This document shows, in pieces, positions 45,066-55,002 of a stretch of 64,000 bases of DNA. The notes under the pieces are model-generated. The model saw only the letters and a list, made by a program, of their open reading frames with translations. It was not told the DNA's origin and did not search any database. The translations under genes and the position numbers were made by a program. Every line of letters starts with the position of its first letter. The first letter of the stretch is position 1. The stretch is from Prostheceraeus crozeri (taxonomy: Eukaryota; Platyhelminthes; Polycladida; Euryleptidae). The DNA lies in assembly GCA_907163375.1 (NCBI GenBank), contig CAJQUW010000506.1, positions 186,001 to 250,000 on the forward strand. Direction: 5' to 3'.

Positions 45066-48000
45066 TTACCCGACCCCGTCCCGCGGATAGGGGCGTGGCG
45101 GAACGCCACGGAGACCGAGGAGGCGGGCAACCCCCCACGGGCGATGCCAAAGATCAAAAACAGAGCCCGAGGACCCGAAGATAGCCGCTCGGGTAGAAGA
45201 GAGGGAGGGACAAGAGCACAGTAAGTGGGGTACATCGTGGTTTACACCACAATCAGGGCAGTCAGGAGAAGTGGACCTGCCAATCCTGTGAAGATAGGAG
45301 CTGAGAAGAAGGCTGTGGCCGTTGCAACGAAGACGTGAGAGCTCACAACGGGCAGCGCGAGGGAGGGACAGCTCCTCAGTTGCTACGCTAGGGACTTGTG
45401 AAGAAATCAAAGACGAACGAACGGAAGTCCTCCAGGAGTTGAACAGGGAATGACGAATGAAGGACTTCAGAGAAGACAGACACTGAGGAGCTGCAGAGGG
45501 GAGAGAAGTGCCACTTTTGGCAAGCGCATCTGCAGTATCATTGCCACTGATGATCGAGTGACCAGGAAGCCACTGCAATGACACTGAGATCGAGGAAAAG
45601 CAGAGGGACGACAAAGAGGACCAGACAGAGTGGACAGACGTGGACAAGAGGGGCGACGGGGGTGAAGAGAGCACGGTCAGAGCCGAGAGAGAGTCGGACA
45701 AGAGAAGAAGAGAGGAAAAGAGACATGAGGAGTGATGGGAAACGGACCAAGAGAGAGCATGCTGGATTGCAACCATTTCAGCTGTGAAGCTTGAACAGTG
45801 CGCACCAGCATGAAAGGAAAGAGAGAAAGTGGAAGAGCATGAAGAACAGTTTATGAAAACACCCGAGCCACCTGGTCCAAGTCGTCCAATAACGGAGCCG
45901 TCAGTCCAGATGGTCAGGTCAGCAACGGGGAGGGAGGAAAGGTGGTCTCGGACCAAAGCGGTGCGAAGAGGGACTGGGTCGGAACGGGAGCAGGGGGAGG
46001 ACAGGGCTAGTGACACGGAGAACAGAGGAGGGGACCACGGGGGGAAGGGAGGGCAGGAGACCAGGGGCTCACGCGGAGAAGAAACAGGGGGAGAAAGTGG
46101 ATGAGAAGTACAGAAGAAGCGCCACGAAGAGGAACGGACGCGCTTGTGGACAGAAAGGGTCGCTAGAGAGGACAAGGGAAACGAGGGTGGGAGGCGAAGA
46201 GCGCGCTCATAAGAGTAGAGCGACTGAGCGGTGAGGGTCACGGAGAGGGGAGGAAGTCCAGCTTCCAACAAAAGAAGAGGAATAGGAGTGGTCAAACAGC
46301 AGCCAGTGATCGCACGGCATGCGGAGCGGTGGGTAGCTTCTAGGTGTTGAAGATGTTTAGCGTAAATGAAGGGGAACCAACCAGGGGAAGCATAAGTGAG
46401 GACGGGGAGAAGAAAGGTCTTGTAGAGAGAAGCAAGGGACTCTTTGGAAGGGCCCCAAGAAGCGGATGAAACAGCCCTGAGAGATCTTAAACGAGGGAAA
46501 AGAGTGGATCTCAGGGCAGAGCTATGGGGGAAGAAGGAAAGTGTTCGGTCTAAAGTTACTCCGAGGAACTTGGGGGAAGCGTTGAATGAGAGGGGGCGGC
46601 CCAAAAGAGACAGGGAGGGCTGAACGGAAGCTTCACGGGTGGCGGTGCTGAAGAAGGAGACTTCGCATTTAGCGGGATTTAGAGGAAGCTGCCACTTTAA
46701 AGACCAAGCCTCGAGCTCAGACAGAGCTTCTTGGACGGCGGCAGTGGCGAGGTGAATGTGAGGAGAAGACGCCCAAATAGCAAGATCGTCTGCATAAAGT
46801 GAAAAGCGGACTGAGGGAGGGAGCACGGAAGAAACGTCGTTAATGAAGAGGTTGAAGAGGACTGGGCCGAGCACTGACCCTTGAGGGACTCCCCATCGAA
46901 CTCGGAAAGAGTTACTGGAAGAGTTTCGAAATGCCACTTGTGCACGACGGTCCGATAAGAAAGACTGGGTCCAGCGAACAAAGCAAGGAGGCAGGCCAGA
47001 GGCCAGAAGCTTGTGGTAGAGAGCTGAATGCCAGACCGTGTCGAAGGCACGAGAGAAATCAACGGTGGCTAACACAGTCCTTGCACAAGGCTTGGAGTTG
47101 TGAAAGCCATCGGAGATTGACTGAGTAAGAAGAACTATCTGGTCAGTGGTAGAACGGCCTGGGCGAAAACCGGCCTGAAGAGGGGTCAGAAGATCCTTAG
47201 ATTCGAGGAGAAAAGACAGACGGCCTAGCACGAGACGCTCAAAGAGTTTCGAGGTACAAGATGTAAGGCAGATAGGACGAAACGAAGACGGAGCGTCTGT
47301 GGGTTTGCCAGATTTGTGCACCGGGTAGATGGTGGAAGATTTCCAGGCGGAGGGAAAGGAGTGGGTGGACCAAGAGAGGTTGAAGATAAACAAAAGAAAA
47401 GCAAGGGCAGAAGGAGGAAGATTTTGGAGGAGAGGGTACGAGACGTGGTCAAGACCGGCTGCAGTCGACGAGGAGAGAGAACTAATAGCTGTGGTGAGCT
47501 CCGACAGGCTAAAAGGACAGCAAAAGGATGGGCAGGTACAGGTAGAGGAGCGGAGCTCACGAAGGAAGCGGCGGTTTTCAAGACGGCGATTAGAAGGAAG
47601 GGATCTAGAGAAGTGGCTCTTGAGAAAAGAAGCGTAACGGGTGGCTGTAGCCTTAGCAGAGCTACACCCGGGAAAGGTTGGATCAGAACTGGAGGATTTG
47701 GGAGTACCAGCTACTGAGCGGAGGAGGGAGAAGACCTTACGGGGGTTGGAGGAAAGGCGAAGATTGGACGCTGTCCGTTGCCAAGCATCAGCTTTCGCTT
47801 TAGCAATGGCTCTGGAGGCGGAACGGGATGCAGAAACATAAGCCTGACGATCCGCTTCACTTCGATGGGCCCGTCTGAATGCCTTGCGGCGAGCATGGAC
47901 GAGCTGATCTAGTTCCGCGGACCACCAAGCTTTCGGGGACTGGCGGGTACGACCGAAAGGAATTGAAGATTTTGCCGCTTCGAGGATGATAGAGGAGAAA

Positions 48001-48480
48001 GAAGCAGCGGCTTTAGTAAGAGTAAGAGAAGAGTACGAGTCAGAGTCGGGACAATGAGAAGTTACATGAGTCCTGTAGTCATCCCAGCGAGCTTTTTTAA
48101 AGTTGTAAGAGGGTTTGCGCTCGTTGGGAGAATAGTGTGGGGAGAGAGGAATCTTAATAGAGATGGGGAGGTGGTCAGATCCAAGATCAGGAAGGACGTA
48201 CCAGCCACATCTAGGAGCAAGAGACGAAGGTACCAGACTGAGGTCTGGGGAGGTACGCCATCCAGAAGACTGCTGCAAGAGAGTGGGAGTATCAGGGTCA
48301 TTAAGTGATTCAAGATCTGAAGCGAGAAGCCAGGAGTAGATTTCGGGGCCGAGAGAGTTAGGATGGCCCCGAGAATCCCAGGAGGGCTGGTGTGCATTAA
48401 GATCCCCAAAGATGAAGGTGGACGGGGAAGAGGGGAATGAGGAAGGAGAGAAGGTACGGCGCGAGCGGGCCTCGGTAGGG
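45066..48480 (-). pseudogene. LINE ORF2: end of endonuclease, reverse transcriptase, RNase H
   Basis: The frame is open from about 48480 to the stop at 45066. The frame first shows endonuclease blocks FGDLNAHQPSW (near 48400) and GSDHLPI. The reverse transcriptase follows, with RPICLTSCTSKLFERL, DFSRAFDTVWH, WGVPQGSVLGPVLF and the catalytic YADD near 46800. RNase H follows near 45910, with WTDGSV, TAEMVAIQHAL, LLSDSLSAL and GNDTADALAK, keeping the D-E-D-D catalytic residues. A C-terminal knuckle CPDCGVNHDVPHLLCSC ends the protein. The start of the endonuclease is in another frame (48480-48842), so one frameshift lies near 48.48-48.5 kb. Confidence 0.9.
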
Positions 48481-49853
48481 GTGGAGCTAGCTGGGGGACG
48501 TAGGCATTAAGTAAAGAGATAGTGTTGGAGCGGAGGTGTACGTGAATGCCAAGGAAGCTACAATGAGAATTAGACGAAGCGAGCGAGGGGATGGACCAAG
48601 GAGAATGTGCAAGACCATCCCGGACCAGAGTCATCACGCCTCCACCACTGCCGCGGCGGGGCTGAATCGTCCGATCCTGGCGGTAGCACTTATATCCAGG
48701 AATACGAAAAGTAGTGGATGGGAGAAGTTTCGTTTCCTGGATAAGAATGATGTCGTAAGGATTTGAAGATAGAAAGTGAGTGAGCTCCAAGCGGCGGGCC
48801 CGCACTCCGTTTGCGTTCCACTGAAGGATCTTGAGCTCGTTGGTTGAAGATCGGGGGGAAGAGCGAATAGGACGGAGGGGTCTTACGGGTGAAGGTGGGC
48901 TGGGCGAGGGAGGACATGGCAAAGAAAAGGCTGAGGAAGGGTAAGGAGCGGGAGGAGGAGGTGGGGGAGGCAAGACAGAGGAGGAGACAGGGGGAGGGCA
49001 GACGCAGGGAGACGGGACAGAACAACCCGAGGCTGCATGGAAGAGGGAGCAGTAGTCACGGGATAGGGCTCGGAGCGGGCGGGGAAGGAGAGGACGGAAG
49101 GTGGAGACGGGACAAAACAACACGAGACTACATGGAAGAAAGAACAGCAGTCGCGGCAGCAGGGCTGGGAGCGGGCGGGGAAGGAGTGGGCGGAAGGTGG
49201 AGACGGGAGAGGACGACACGAGGCTGCAGGGACGAGAGAGAGGCAGCCGAGGGGGTGGAGACAGGCACAGGGGGTGCGGGACGACGGGAGGGAGGAGGCC
49301 GGCCAGCGGCGACTGAGGACGAGCGGTTGGGAGGAGAGGGGAGGCGAGAGAGGACAACGCGGGGTTGCAGGGAAGAGGCCAAAGGGTCCGAGGATTGGAC
49401 GGAAACGGTGGATTGGGCGCGGGAGAGGGAGGAAGAGCGGTCTGAGGTAGAAACAGTTGGGGATGGAGAAGGAAAACGAAAGTGTGTAGGAGAGCAGGTG
49501 GGACAGACCCATTGGTGACGCCTGGGGAGGGCGTTGAAGGCGCGAGAGGTAAGAGAGGAACAGCGAAGATGAATCCAAAGTTTACATGCCGAGCACTGAG
49601 CAGAACGGCCGGTGTAGCCAACGCTTCTTTGATAGACTCCGCATGGGTACCTAGGAGGGTGGCGAGGTGAAGGACCAGGATTGGGATGGATTCCTGCCAT
49701 GAGGAGCAGGAGAAGAATGGGTAGACGAGGGAGAGGAGATGAAAGAAAGTGGCCGTAAAGATATATACAGAAGAAGACAACTATTTCTCCACGACCAACG
49801 GAGAAATAGAGTAGCAAAAACCCGAAGGAGGCAGCGCGCCAACAGACCGCCAC
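48480..49853 (-). pseudogene. LINE 5' coding part: NPGP motif, PHD-like finger, linker, endonuclease start
   Basis: The first frame (49128-49853) has a hydrophobic run PILLLLLMAG directly followed by IHPNPGP, resembling the 2A-type ribosome-skipping signal at the start of many LINE proteins. A PHD-like finger follows (CSAC, WIHLRC, WVCPTC), with the second Cys of the first pair replaced by Tyr (CGVY). A Pro/Ser-rich linker contains repeated PRVVLSRL blocks. The APE endonuclease starts near 48842 in another frame with LKILQWNANGVRARR and IILIQETKL. At least one frameshift lies in the linker. Confidence 0.8.
49013..49220. repeat. About 100-bp tandem duplication in the LINE linker
   Basis: Two to three imperfect copies of a GC-rich block starting GACGGGACARAACAAC near 49013 and 49110, with a more diverged copy from about 49202. 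Each encodes a PRVVLSRL-type peptide in one frame. Confidence 0.6.
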
Positions 49854-49947
49854 TCGGGAAAGTGTCCCCCATTTCGACCCGATCCGAGGAACGGGGCGGG
49901 TACCACCACAAGGAGGCGGAAGGACATTGGTACCCGCTTCTTAAGGT

Positions 49948-50691
49948 CGCTGCCTCGTGCGATGCGGCCACAACTGCATTTGCCGACAAGCATCCTAGTA
50001 TTGCACTGCTTAGTCATTGTAAAGATTCTGTAGAGATAGGGTAAAATTTGATAGCAAGTGTTTGTACGATACTACTTGCTGATATGCATTGAAAGACTAA
50101 GTCACCAAACATTTGATAGCAAACGTTGGAATAAAATCATCAACCAAATTTAGAGTATGATTCCTAGCTTTATCCTAAAACCCAAAGTTTGATAGCAAAC
50201 CTTGTCAGAGCACTCACCGTTCGTCTTGCAACTTGAAACAGGAATGAAGTTGAGAGAGAAGACGCGGTTTATATACCCAGTGAGCACAAAGCCATGATTC
50301 AGACCTTCCTTATTTGGCCATGCGTTTGACATGACAACAGCGGTTTTACCAACTATGGGCATTGGCAGTCACCATGCTTTCAGTAACCAACTCCCAACAC
50401 AAAGACTGGGTACCCTATGACGCGAAAAGGTTTGACGTCAATGCCTGCAGTAACCCTCTCATTTTTACCAAGTTACAATGACAAGCGATAGACGTTGCCA
50501 ACCCTAAGTTACTGAGGCTAGACGAGATTTCACAAAGGCCTGATAGCAAGCCAGCAACCCCTTAGGTGTTAAGCTCTTGAATCCGTTACAGGCATTACTC
50601 AGAGGGGATCTTATCCCAGCTCCAAGGCCTCGACCCACAAATCCAACCTCGGGCGGACAGAGCGTGCGTCATGTCACTGTGTTGGTATCCC
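49948..50691. other. Polinton right-end region with repeated TTGATAGCAA
   Basis: No recognised gene. The decamer TTGATAGCAA, or a close form, occurs at about 50048, 50113, 50189, 50541 (TGATAGCAA) and, within the terminal repeat, 50766. A short open frame at 50150-50362 has no known domain. Confidence 0.6.
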
Positions 50692-50854
50692 GGCCCCGAT
50701 TTTGACATAAAAACCGGTGGAGTTATTTACAAGAGGAAACGTCCCAAGTCGTTGCCTTGACCAGCTTGATAGCAAGCCGTAGAGAGGAATAGCAAGTCGT
50801 GATTCACAAGCGTTCTGCAATGGAGATGTTTAGTAGCCACCCATGACAAGATAG
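50692..50854 (-). repeat. Polinton terminal inverted repeat, right
   Basis: 163 bp, the inverted partner of 30170-30332. It is followed by two short direct copies of ATAGCCCG. Confidence 0.9.
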
Positions 50855-50875
50855 CCCGTAATAGCCCGCAAGATA

Positions 50876-51064
50876 GTCGCAAATTTCACGTAGAATCCGA
50901 ATCTGCCCTCCGTTTGTCCATCCGAGCACTCCTTCTGCCCGAAATAAGACCTTTCATCCCAAAACGTCGAAAACCCACCTTTTTCTAACTTTGGCGTTTT
51001 TCAGAGATTCCTGCCATTTTCCTCTCTAAACCCAGGAAAACTTGGACATATGATGTTTTCCACT
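50876..51064 (-). repeat. Duplicated segment of the right outer arm
   Basis: A diverged copy of 51208-51345, offset by about 328 bp, with AATCCGAATCTGCCCTCCGT and CAAAACGTCGAAAACC blocks. It shows that the arm sequence carries internal tandem repeats. Confidence 0.7.
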
Positions 51065-52586
51065 GCATTTTTCTCACTCTTAGCTTTCAAACGAGCTATC
51101 ACACGACTTTCTACCATCTATAGAACCAAAGTTGGAAGTCTCGTCCAGAGGGGGGGTCAGAACTTTTTCTGGCATTGAGCTGGAAACAACCTCCCTAACC
51201 CAAAATTTCACGTGAATCCGAATCTGCCCTCCGTTTTCCCATCCGAACCCTCCTTCTGGCCGAAATATGGCCTTTCTCATCCCAAAACGTCCAAAACCTA
51301 CCTTTTTCTAACTCTGGCGTTCCTAGATTCCTACCCTTACCTCACAGGAGAACTCCTCCTTCCTGCCTTCCTCTCTCTAGAGGGGGGGGGGAGGGAACGC
51401 TTTCCTCCGCTCGGACCCATTCCTCCCAACACATCCTTGGCCATTTCCTTTCGCTCTCCAGAGGGGGGGATGACTCATCGTTGCACATCTTGCACTTGAT
51501 TTTGTCAGGGGATCACTACTTCGACCTATACACACTATGCCCAAGACTACACATGGAAGATTATATTTCTTCACTTGAATTTGTTATCGCCATTTTCTTA
51601 ATCCGCCTATAATACTCAATGGAATACAACATTTCATAATTTGTCTTCATCCACAATTATATGATCTGAAATACAATACTTCTACCGCTGCTTCAGCTAC
51701 CGATTCAGGGATAGACCTTCTACAATGCTCTCGTATCTATTCTCAACCTAAAACTCAGTAAATCAGAGAATATTCAAATCTCTCTTCCAACGAAAGTAAA
51801 TGGTTTTGGCATCAGCTCTTCTGTTGATATTGCTGTGTCTGCATCTTAATTTTCGACACACTCTACTGATCTTACTTGTAGACTTACTTCAAATGTTTGG
51901 AATTTGCATTCTAATGCTTCATTTTCCTCCGCACTTTTACACTGGGAATCTCAATTTCCCTCGTTGGTGAAGCCACTTAGCATATTCATTAGACAAACAA
52001 CATTGACAGATTCCATCCGCTAACATATCGTATAGCTTCTTTTGCTGTCATCTGATCCGCGCTCGGATCTATGCTTGCAAAGCTATCGATTCTGGTGATT
52101 GGCTCAACGTTATTCCTTCAACATCGGCCTACACTTGATTGACGCCATCTGCGCAATCAGCTGATGAACGACGTTATTTGATAGGGACTTCCATTCTATC
52201 CAAATGCCAACTGTCTTGGAACCTACCGGCCTTCGCCACAGCAATGCCAAACTCGATGGCATCACCAATGTAGCATGGACTTGTGGCAAGCTACACGCGT
52301 GGGACGTGAGTGATCAGCCATTGGCCACATCGTGGAATGCTATTTCTACGAGCGGTTCCTCATCCGTGGCAAATGAGGTTGAATGTAGGAAGACAAAGAT
52401 GTATCACGACTTGAAAACGAATTTCTTCTTCCTGTTTATTTCATTGGAAGCATTCGGTGGCATGGGAGAATCTACAAGACAATTTATCTCGAGACTTGGT
52501 GCTATTTCATCAAAAACTGGCAGCAACTCCTCTTCGCTCTACCTGAGGCAGCAACGGCATACAGGTCGGCGATGCAGATATGCAAC
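51065..52586 (-). repeat. Outer inverted repeat, right arm
   Basis: Near-identical inverted partner of 27368-28895. The embedded open frame runs a little beyond the arm, to 52659. Arms more alike than the decay inside suggest either recent origin or gene conversion between them. Confidence 0.9.
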
Positions 52587-53058
52587 CACGCCTGTATCAC
52601 GGAAACTTCGCCTGCTGCTGGAAACACTGTGCATCCACCATCCCTCTGAGCTAATGTAATTTTGTACTTTTTTCAAATATATCTTCTTATGATAGTAATA
52701 ATAGTAAAAGTAATTATTTGTCTTTATTCAAGGTAAATGAAACTCCTGCACTTGAGACATTTAAAATCATGATGATGTCAGTAAACACAAGAGATGTATA
52801 AGAAATTCATGGATGAAAAAAATTTATGCATGTTGTTATGCAAAAGTGTACAATACTCATACATTTTTGATAAGTAAATTAATGTGTGTACCGAATAAAA
52901 CTCAACAAACTGAGAGATGATAAAAAGTCGAAAAAAACTACTGAGAATAGCACGCTTTTATTAATTCATTCATAATTGGAGTTTATCTAAACATTCTGAT
53001 GAAGAAATGATTATGTATCATATAATCTCTAATCGTCTCATCGTCTCACACTTTACAG
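52587..53058. other. FoxJ intron end
   Basis: AT-rich, no gene. A pyrimidine-rich tract with TCTCACACTTTACAG ends at 53058, a good splice acceptor. Confidence 0.5.
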
Positions 53059-53199
53059 CCGATGGATCCAGCATTCAGCAAATAATCAACACAATGGATC
53101 AAAGTACGGATAAAAAATTGTCCCAGATTCCCGATGCAGTCGAACCAGTACCGTGCGGTCCACAACATTTATCGTCAGCAACCCTGCCGTCACATGCAT
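53059..53199 (+). CDS. Candidate third FoxJ exon in this window
   Basis: 141 bp, open, bounded by CTTTACAG and GTAAGTTTG. If it follows the exon ending at 24540 (phase 1), the frame stays open and reads DGSSIQQIINTMDQSTDKKL, then VEPVPCGPQHLSSATLPSHA. It also ends in phase 1. The composition fits the low-complexity part of FoxJ, but no conserved block identifies it. It would imply an intron of 28.5 kb before it. Confidence 0.4.
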
Positions 53200-55002
53200 G
53201 TAAGTTTGTGGGATGCAAATTGTCATCATTATTTGTATATTCTCCCACTTAGTGCTTCCTGCTTTTGAATGATTCAAAACTTTCATAAATCAAACATCAA
53301 AACTCCATAACTTCAAAAACTTCAAAACTTCATAAATGGACAATAATCTACTCTTTTTTTAAAAGAAATCGCAAATGATGTCTATAAATCCGTAGTCACG
53401 CGAACCTGTACAGTTTGTTTCAAATAATGATCTTATTATTCCATCACCACTGAAAGCGTTCCTAAAATTGCTGTTCAAGTCTGCGGAATTTCTCAATCAC
53501 ACTTCCATGGAAGTCGTCTTTTTGAATCTACTAGTATGTTGATGTTCAAATGCAGAATTTGCTGTGGATTGTATTTATGGATTGATTTTAACATCGATGG
53601 TCTGTAATCGTGATTAACTGATTTTGTATTCACAACTACTTTCGAAGATCTTATATGCATTGAGTGACATTTCACTTTTGACAACGGTGATTATTTAACA
53701 ATATTAATAACAACACGGTGACATTAACATGTATGTGATAAAATGTTTGTTTGGATCAGTTAGTAGATCATAGAAATATATAAAGTACAGTCAATTCGAG
53801 AATGGCCACGTCAGAAACAGGGATTGCACAGGGTCAAGATCCGGATCCGGGATCCGTTATGAGATCCGCCCGGATCCAGCGAAGAGCGTTTATGATAAGA
53901 TGTTGATGGTCATTAATGCTGTGGAAAATCCTATTTAACGATGGAAGTTATAAAACTTATACAGTCTCAAACTCTTTTCTCGTTACTCACTTAGAGTTGG
54001 GAAGTGGAAGCCAAGAATGCGAATGTAAACCTTAATAGAAATGTTTTATCCAGGAATGTCTGTAGCTCGGTATTGAATGACCATCTATCAATGTACAAAA
54101 AAGATGAAGCTTTTTCATGCTTCGTTCATTCTAATTGTCATGTTGCTGTTGTAGACTTGTAACCAGTGCACCCACTTTACTATTCCACACCAAGGAATGA
54201 ATGGACATCCATGAACTCAAAAGTTAATAACATTAAAAATATCCATTGTGCTTCTTCAGACATATGGTATTGATCCGACTACCTTATACTTACAATAAAC
54301 AATGGCTGTAATTAGTAATAAGTCTAATAGTTGGATATGTGCATATTACTTACATAAGCTCAAATAAAAGCAGGTTTGCTGTCTTTTTTTTATTTTAATT
54401 AAATTCACTTGTTTATCGTTATTGAAATTGCTTTTTGATTGACAATCATGGTAAATATAGACCTAAACTTAATCAACTCAGAAATTCAGTTTCAGTCATC
54501 ATGTACTAGGAAAGAGCATACATTTCTCTAAGCTCGGTCTCAATTGTAATACCGATATTTTAGATACTTATAATCATCTATTGATACTTAGTAATGATAA
54601 TTTGCAAAGAAGATTATAACAACTGAGAGCCAGAATGACAGCTGAAGTTGGCGATAGCAAAATCCTAGGATTTCAAGATCACTTCATTAGCATGCTTTTA
54701 TGTATTATGAAACGCATAATTTAAACTTAATCTCAGAAACCAGACTATTCAATGTTTCATGATAATGAAAACGAATTACACGTAATTTAATCACTTTTGA
54801 TGATAGGATCCGGGAGGTGCTGATATGCCATGATCACCTACTGCCATTTCATAGTTTTTAAAGCATAACTTCTAAATGCGTTGTGCCTCAATTTGTGAAT
54901 AGGAAATTGCGCATGCTTGTCTCTTTTTGATAAATTTGTTTGATTTCTCACAGAAGCATCCAACAAACCATTTTTAAAATTGTCTTCGGATGAACCCTAC
55001 TA
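53200..55002. other. Probable intron
   Basis: No gene. Contains a cluster of GGATCC/AGATCC words near 53838-53880 and A/T-rich simple sequence with repeated CTTCAAAAACTTC near 53320. Confidence 0.5.

Larger units (their letters stand above)
45050..49935 (-). mobile_element. GC-rich LINE with PHD finger, endonuclease, reverse transcriptase and RNase H
   Basis: A 4.9-kb non-LTR retrotransposon flanked by a 12-bp target duplication GCTTCTTAAGGT (45038-45049 and 49936-49947). In its own orientation it ends in three CCAG repeats with only about 16 bp of 3' untranslated sequence. It is far richer in G+C than its surroundings. The domain order (PHD-like finger, APE endonuclease, reverse transcriptase, RNase H, terminal zinc knuckle) fits the Ingi/I-group of LINEs. 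It is nearly full length, but the reading frame is shifted at least twice, so this copy is dead. Confidence 0.9.
30170..50854 (-). mobile_element. Polinton (Maverick), broken, without visible DNA polymerase B
   Basis: Two 163-bp inverted repeats about 97% identical bound the element. Most genes read on the minus strand: integrase, packaging ATPase, adenovirus-like cysteine protease, major capsid, a second large capsid-type protein and several small genes. The span is 20.7 kb. Without the nested pogo (2.6 kb) and LINE (4.9 kb) it is about 13.2 kb, less than the usual 15-20 kb, which agrees with the missing polymerase. It is broken in roughly half a dozen or more places. Nested elements with their own decay suggest a middle-aged to old insertion. 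The boundary could lie further out if the outer 1.5-kb arms belong to it. No 6-bp target duplication was found. Confidence 0.85.

Noticed and set aside
45578-47841. Several plus-strand open frames of 70-133 codons opposite the LINE
   Set aside because: They are shadows of the GC-rich LINE reading frame, rich in Arg/Gly/Glu, with no domains.
48883-49578. 231-codon and other Pro/Ser/Leu-rich frames overlapping the LINE 5' half
   Set aside because: Alternative frames of the same linker; only the frames with the finger and endonuclease motifs are taken as real.
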